Shown here piece after piece: positions 62,804 through 64,000 of a DNA stretch of 64,000 bases. The notes under the pieces are model-generated. The model was not told the origin of the DNA. It ran no database searches and saw only the letters and a list, made by a program, of their open reading frames with translations. Made by a program: the position numbers and the translations under genes. This stretch comes from Thiohalobacter sp. IOR34 (GTDB taxonomy: Bacteria; Pseudomonadota; Gammaproteobacteria; Thiohalobacterales; Thiohalobacteraceae), in the NCBI RefSeq assembly GCF_030406045.1, contig NZ_CP128988.1:1771438-1835437 (forward strand), read 5' to 3'. Within the stretch, counting starts at the first letter, position 1. Each line of letters opens with the position of its first letter.

Positions 62804-63829
62804 TCACACCTCACGCCTCGGCAAAAACATCGCATCGCCATAGCTGAAGAAGCGGTAGCCCTTGGCCACGGCGTGGCGGTAGGCGGCCATGACCTCCTCA
62901 TAGCCGCCGAAGGCGCAGACCAGCATCAGCAGGGTGGACTGCGGCAGATGGAAATTGGTCAGCAGCGCATCCACCACCCGGAACTCATAGCCGGGGGTGA
63001 TGAACAGGCGGGTGTCGCCGCGGAACTCGGCCAGCTCGCCGCCGGCGGCAGCCGTCTCCAGGCTGCGCACCACCGTGGTGCCGACCGCTACCACCCGGCC
63101 GCCGGCGGCCCGGGTGCGGCGCACCGCCTCCACCGTGGCCGTCGGCACCTCCAGCCACTCGGCGTGCATGCGGTGCGCTTCCAGCCGTTCGACGCGCACC
63201 GGCTGGAAGGTGCCGGCGCCGACGTGCAGGGTGACCCGGGCACTCTCCACCCCTTGAGCCGCCAGCCGCTGCAGCATCTCGGCATCGAAATGCAGGCCGG
63301 CGGTGGGGGCGGCCACCGCACCAGGCCGGGCCGCGAATACCGTCTGATAGCGTTCACGGTCCTGGGGATCGTCGGCCCGCTCGATGTAGGGTGGCAGGGG
63401 CATGTGGCCGTGCGCGTCCAGCAGCTCGGGGAGCGGACGCGGGTCGAGGAAGCGCAGCCGGAACAGATCGTCCTCGCGGCCCAGCACCTCGACCTCCAGG
63501 CCGCCATCCAGCTCCAGCCGGGTCCCGGCACGCGGTGACTTGCTGGCCCTGAGCTGGGCCAGCGCCTGGTGGTCGTCGAGCAGGCGTTCGAGCAGCACCT
63601 CGACCCGCCCGCCGCTGGCCTTGCGGCCGTGCAGCCGGGCCGGGATCACCCGGGTGTCGTTCAGCACCAGCAGGTCACCGGGGGCCAGCAGGTCGAGCAG
63701 ATCGGGAAAGCGGCGGTCGAGGGGCCGATCACCGTCCAGCACCAGCAGCCGGCTGTCGCTGCGCCGCACCGGCGGCTGCTGGGCGATCAGGCCGGGCGGC
63801 AGGCTGTAGTCGAAATCGCTGCGTCGCAT
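62804..63829 (-). CDS. queA: S-adenosylmethionine:tRNA ribosyltransferase-isomerase
   Basis: 341 aa from [19 protein letters not shown], the canonical start; longer frames lack homology. Family segments: [26 protein letters not shown] and the C-terminal [19 protein letters not shown]. It adds the cyclopentenediol part of queuosine precursor to tRNA. First of queA-tgt-yajC-secD-secF. Confidence 0.97.
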   Translation of the reverse strand: MRRSDFDYSLPPGLIAQQPPVRRSDSRLLVLDGDRPLDRRFPDLLDLLAPGDLLVLNDTRVIPARLHGRKASGGRVEVLLERLLDDHQALAQLRASKSPRAGTRLELDGGLEVEVLGREDDLFRLRFLDPRPLPELLDAHGHMPLPPYIERADDPQDRERYQTVFAARPGAVAAPTAGLHFDAEMLQRLAAQGVESARVTLHVGAGTFQPVRVERLEAHRMHAEWLEVPTATVEAVRRTRAAGGRVVAVGTTVVRSLETAAAGGELAEFRGDTRLFITPGYEFRVVDALLTNFHLPQSTLLMLVCAFGGYEEVMAAYRHAVAKGYRFFSYGDAMFLPRREV

Positions 63830-63922
63830 GGCGCGGCATGGTAGCACAGCCGCTCTCCCGCCCCCCTGGCCCGCCTGGCGGCGGATACCGTATACTATCG
63901 GCCTGGTAACTGAATAAGCCGT

Positions 63923-63970
63923 GTTCAGCCGCCGTGTGCCTGTCTGCGGCAAGGCACACGGCGGCCGAAC
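63923..63970. repeat. Long inverted repeat upstream of queA
   Basis: GTTCAGCCGCCGTGTGCCT (63923-63941) and AGGCACACGGCGGCCGAAC (63952-63970) pair over 19 bases with one mismatch and a 10-base loop. No T-run follows on either strand. It could terminate or regulate an upstream transcript beyond the window, or be an operator. It is not a member of the other repeat families here. Confidence 0.6.
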
Positions 63971-64000
63971 CCATTGAATCATGGAATGACCGGGGCTTCA

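Overview
The window is chromosomal DNA of a high-GC gammaproteobacterium. The evidence is two backbone blocks in classic gammaproteobacterial order: tig-clpP-clpX-lon-hupB-ppiD with tRNA genes at both ends, and a Pseudomonas-like run leuC-leuD-leuB-asd-fimV-truA-trpF-trpB-trpA-accD-folC-dedD-cvpA-purF-metZ. A queA-tgt-yajC-secD-secF block supports the same placement. Three secreted proteins end in PEP/VPxPA-CTERM sorting tails, which implies an exosortase elsewhere in the genome and suggests an environmental lineage such as Chromatiales or a relative. The species cannot be fixed from this sequence. I see no prophage, plasmid, CRISPR or transposase gene.

Layout. 1-1.6 kb: two paralogous CTERM-tailed secreted proteins. 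1.9-8.6 kb: an Opp/Dpp-type peptide ABC transporter operon with an unusual lipoprotein and an extended permease. 8.7-10.9 kb: fabI, convergent with a DAACS symporter that lies behind ppiD. 10.9-21.0 kb: the protein quality-control block, with tRNA-Asp/Val and a five-tRNA operon (Pro-Arg-His-Lys-Leu) ahead of tig. 21.2-26.9 kb: folD, cysS, gltX, a periplasmic cyclophilin and lpxH. 27.0-30.3 kb: a secreted unknown, a DUF455 ferritin-like protein, a glycerate kinase and a small unknown. 30.4-47.7 kb: the long metZ-to-leuC biosynthetic array on the minus strand, with a divergent LysR regulator. 48.9-58.2 kb: a GDSL hydrolase with a CTERM tail, an MFS transporter, aroC, hemN, prmB, a SCO1-like protein, psd and suhB. 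58.2-63.8 kb: secF, secD, yajC, tgt and queA.

The most unusual content lies between the genes. Three families of short non-coding repeats occupy many intergenic gaps. (1) A MITE-like element of about 253 bp has 23-bp terminal inverted repeats that end in CTAG and a nested inner inverted repeat. Three full-length copies, one 181-bp deletion copy and several diverged relatives are present. Its ends form the TAG stop codons of clpP, ppiB-like, cysS and cvpA. In two copies its other end carries an open frame that reads directly into lpxH and folC and appears to supply their start codons. (2) A hairpin of about 100 bp has arms made of tandem 9-mers CCACGAAAY and occupies all three junctions of leuC-leuD-leuB-asd, the fabI/symporter junction and the queA-tgt junction. 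(3) A REP-like hairpin occurs at two loci, each directly beside a remnant of family 1.

The gene complement is mostly housekeeping: ATP-dependent proteolysis and folding, Trp/Leu/Met/Asp-family and shikimate synthesis, lipid A and phospholipid synthesis, fatty-acid elongation, tRNA charging and modification, and Sec export. Several promoters are readable, including a sigma-32-type promoter for lon and strong sigma-70 promoters for hupB and the tRNA operon.
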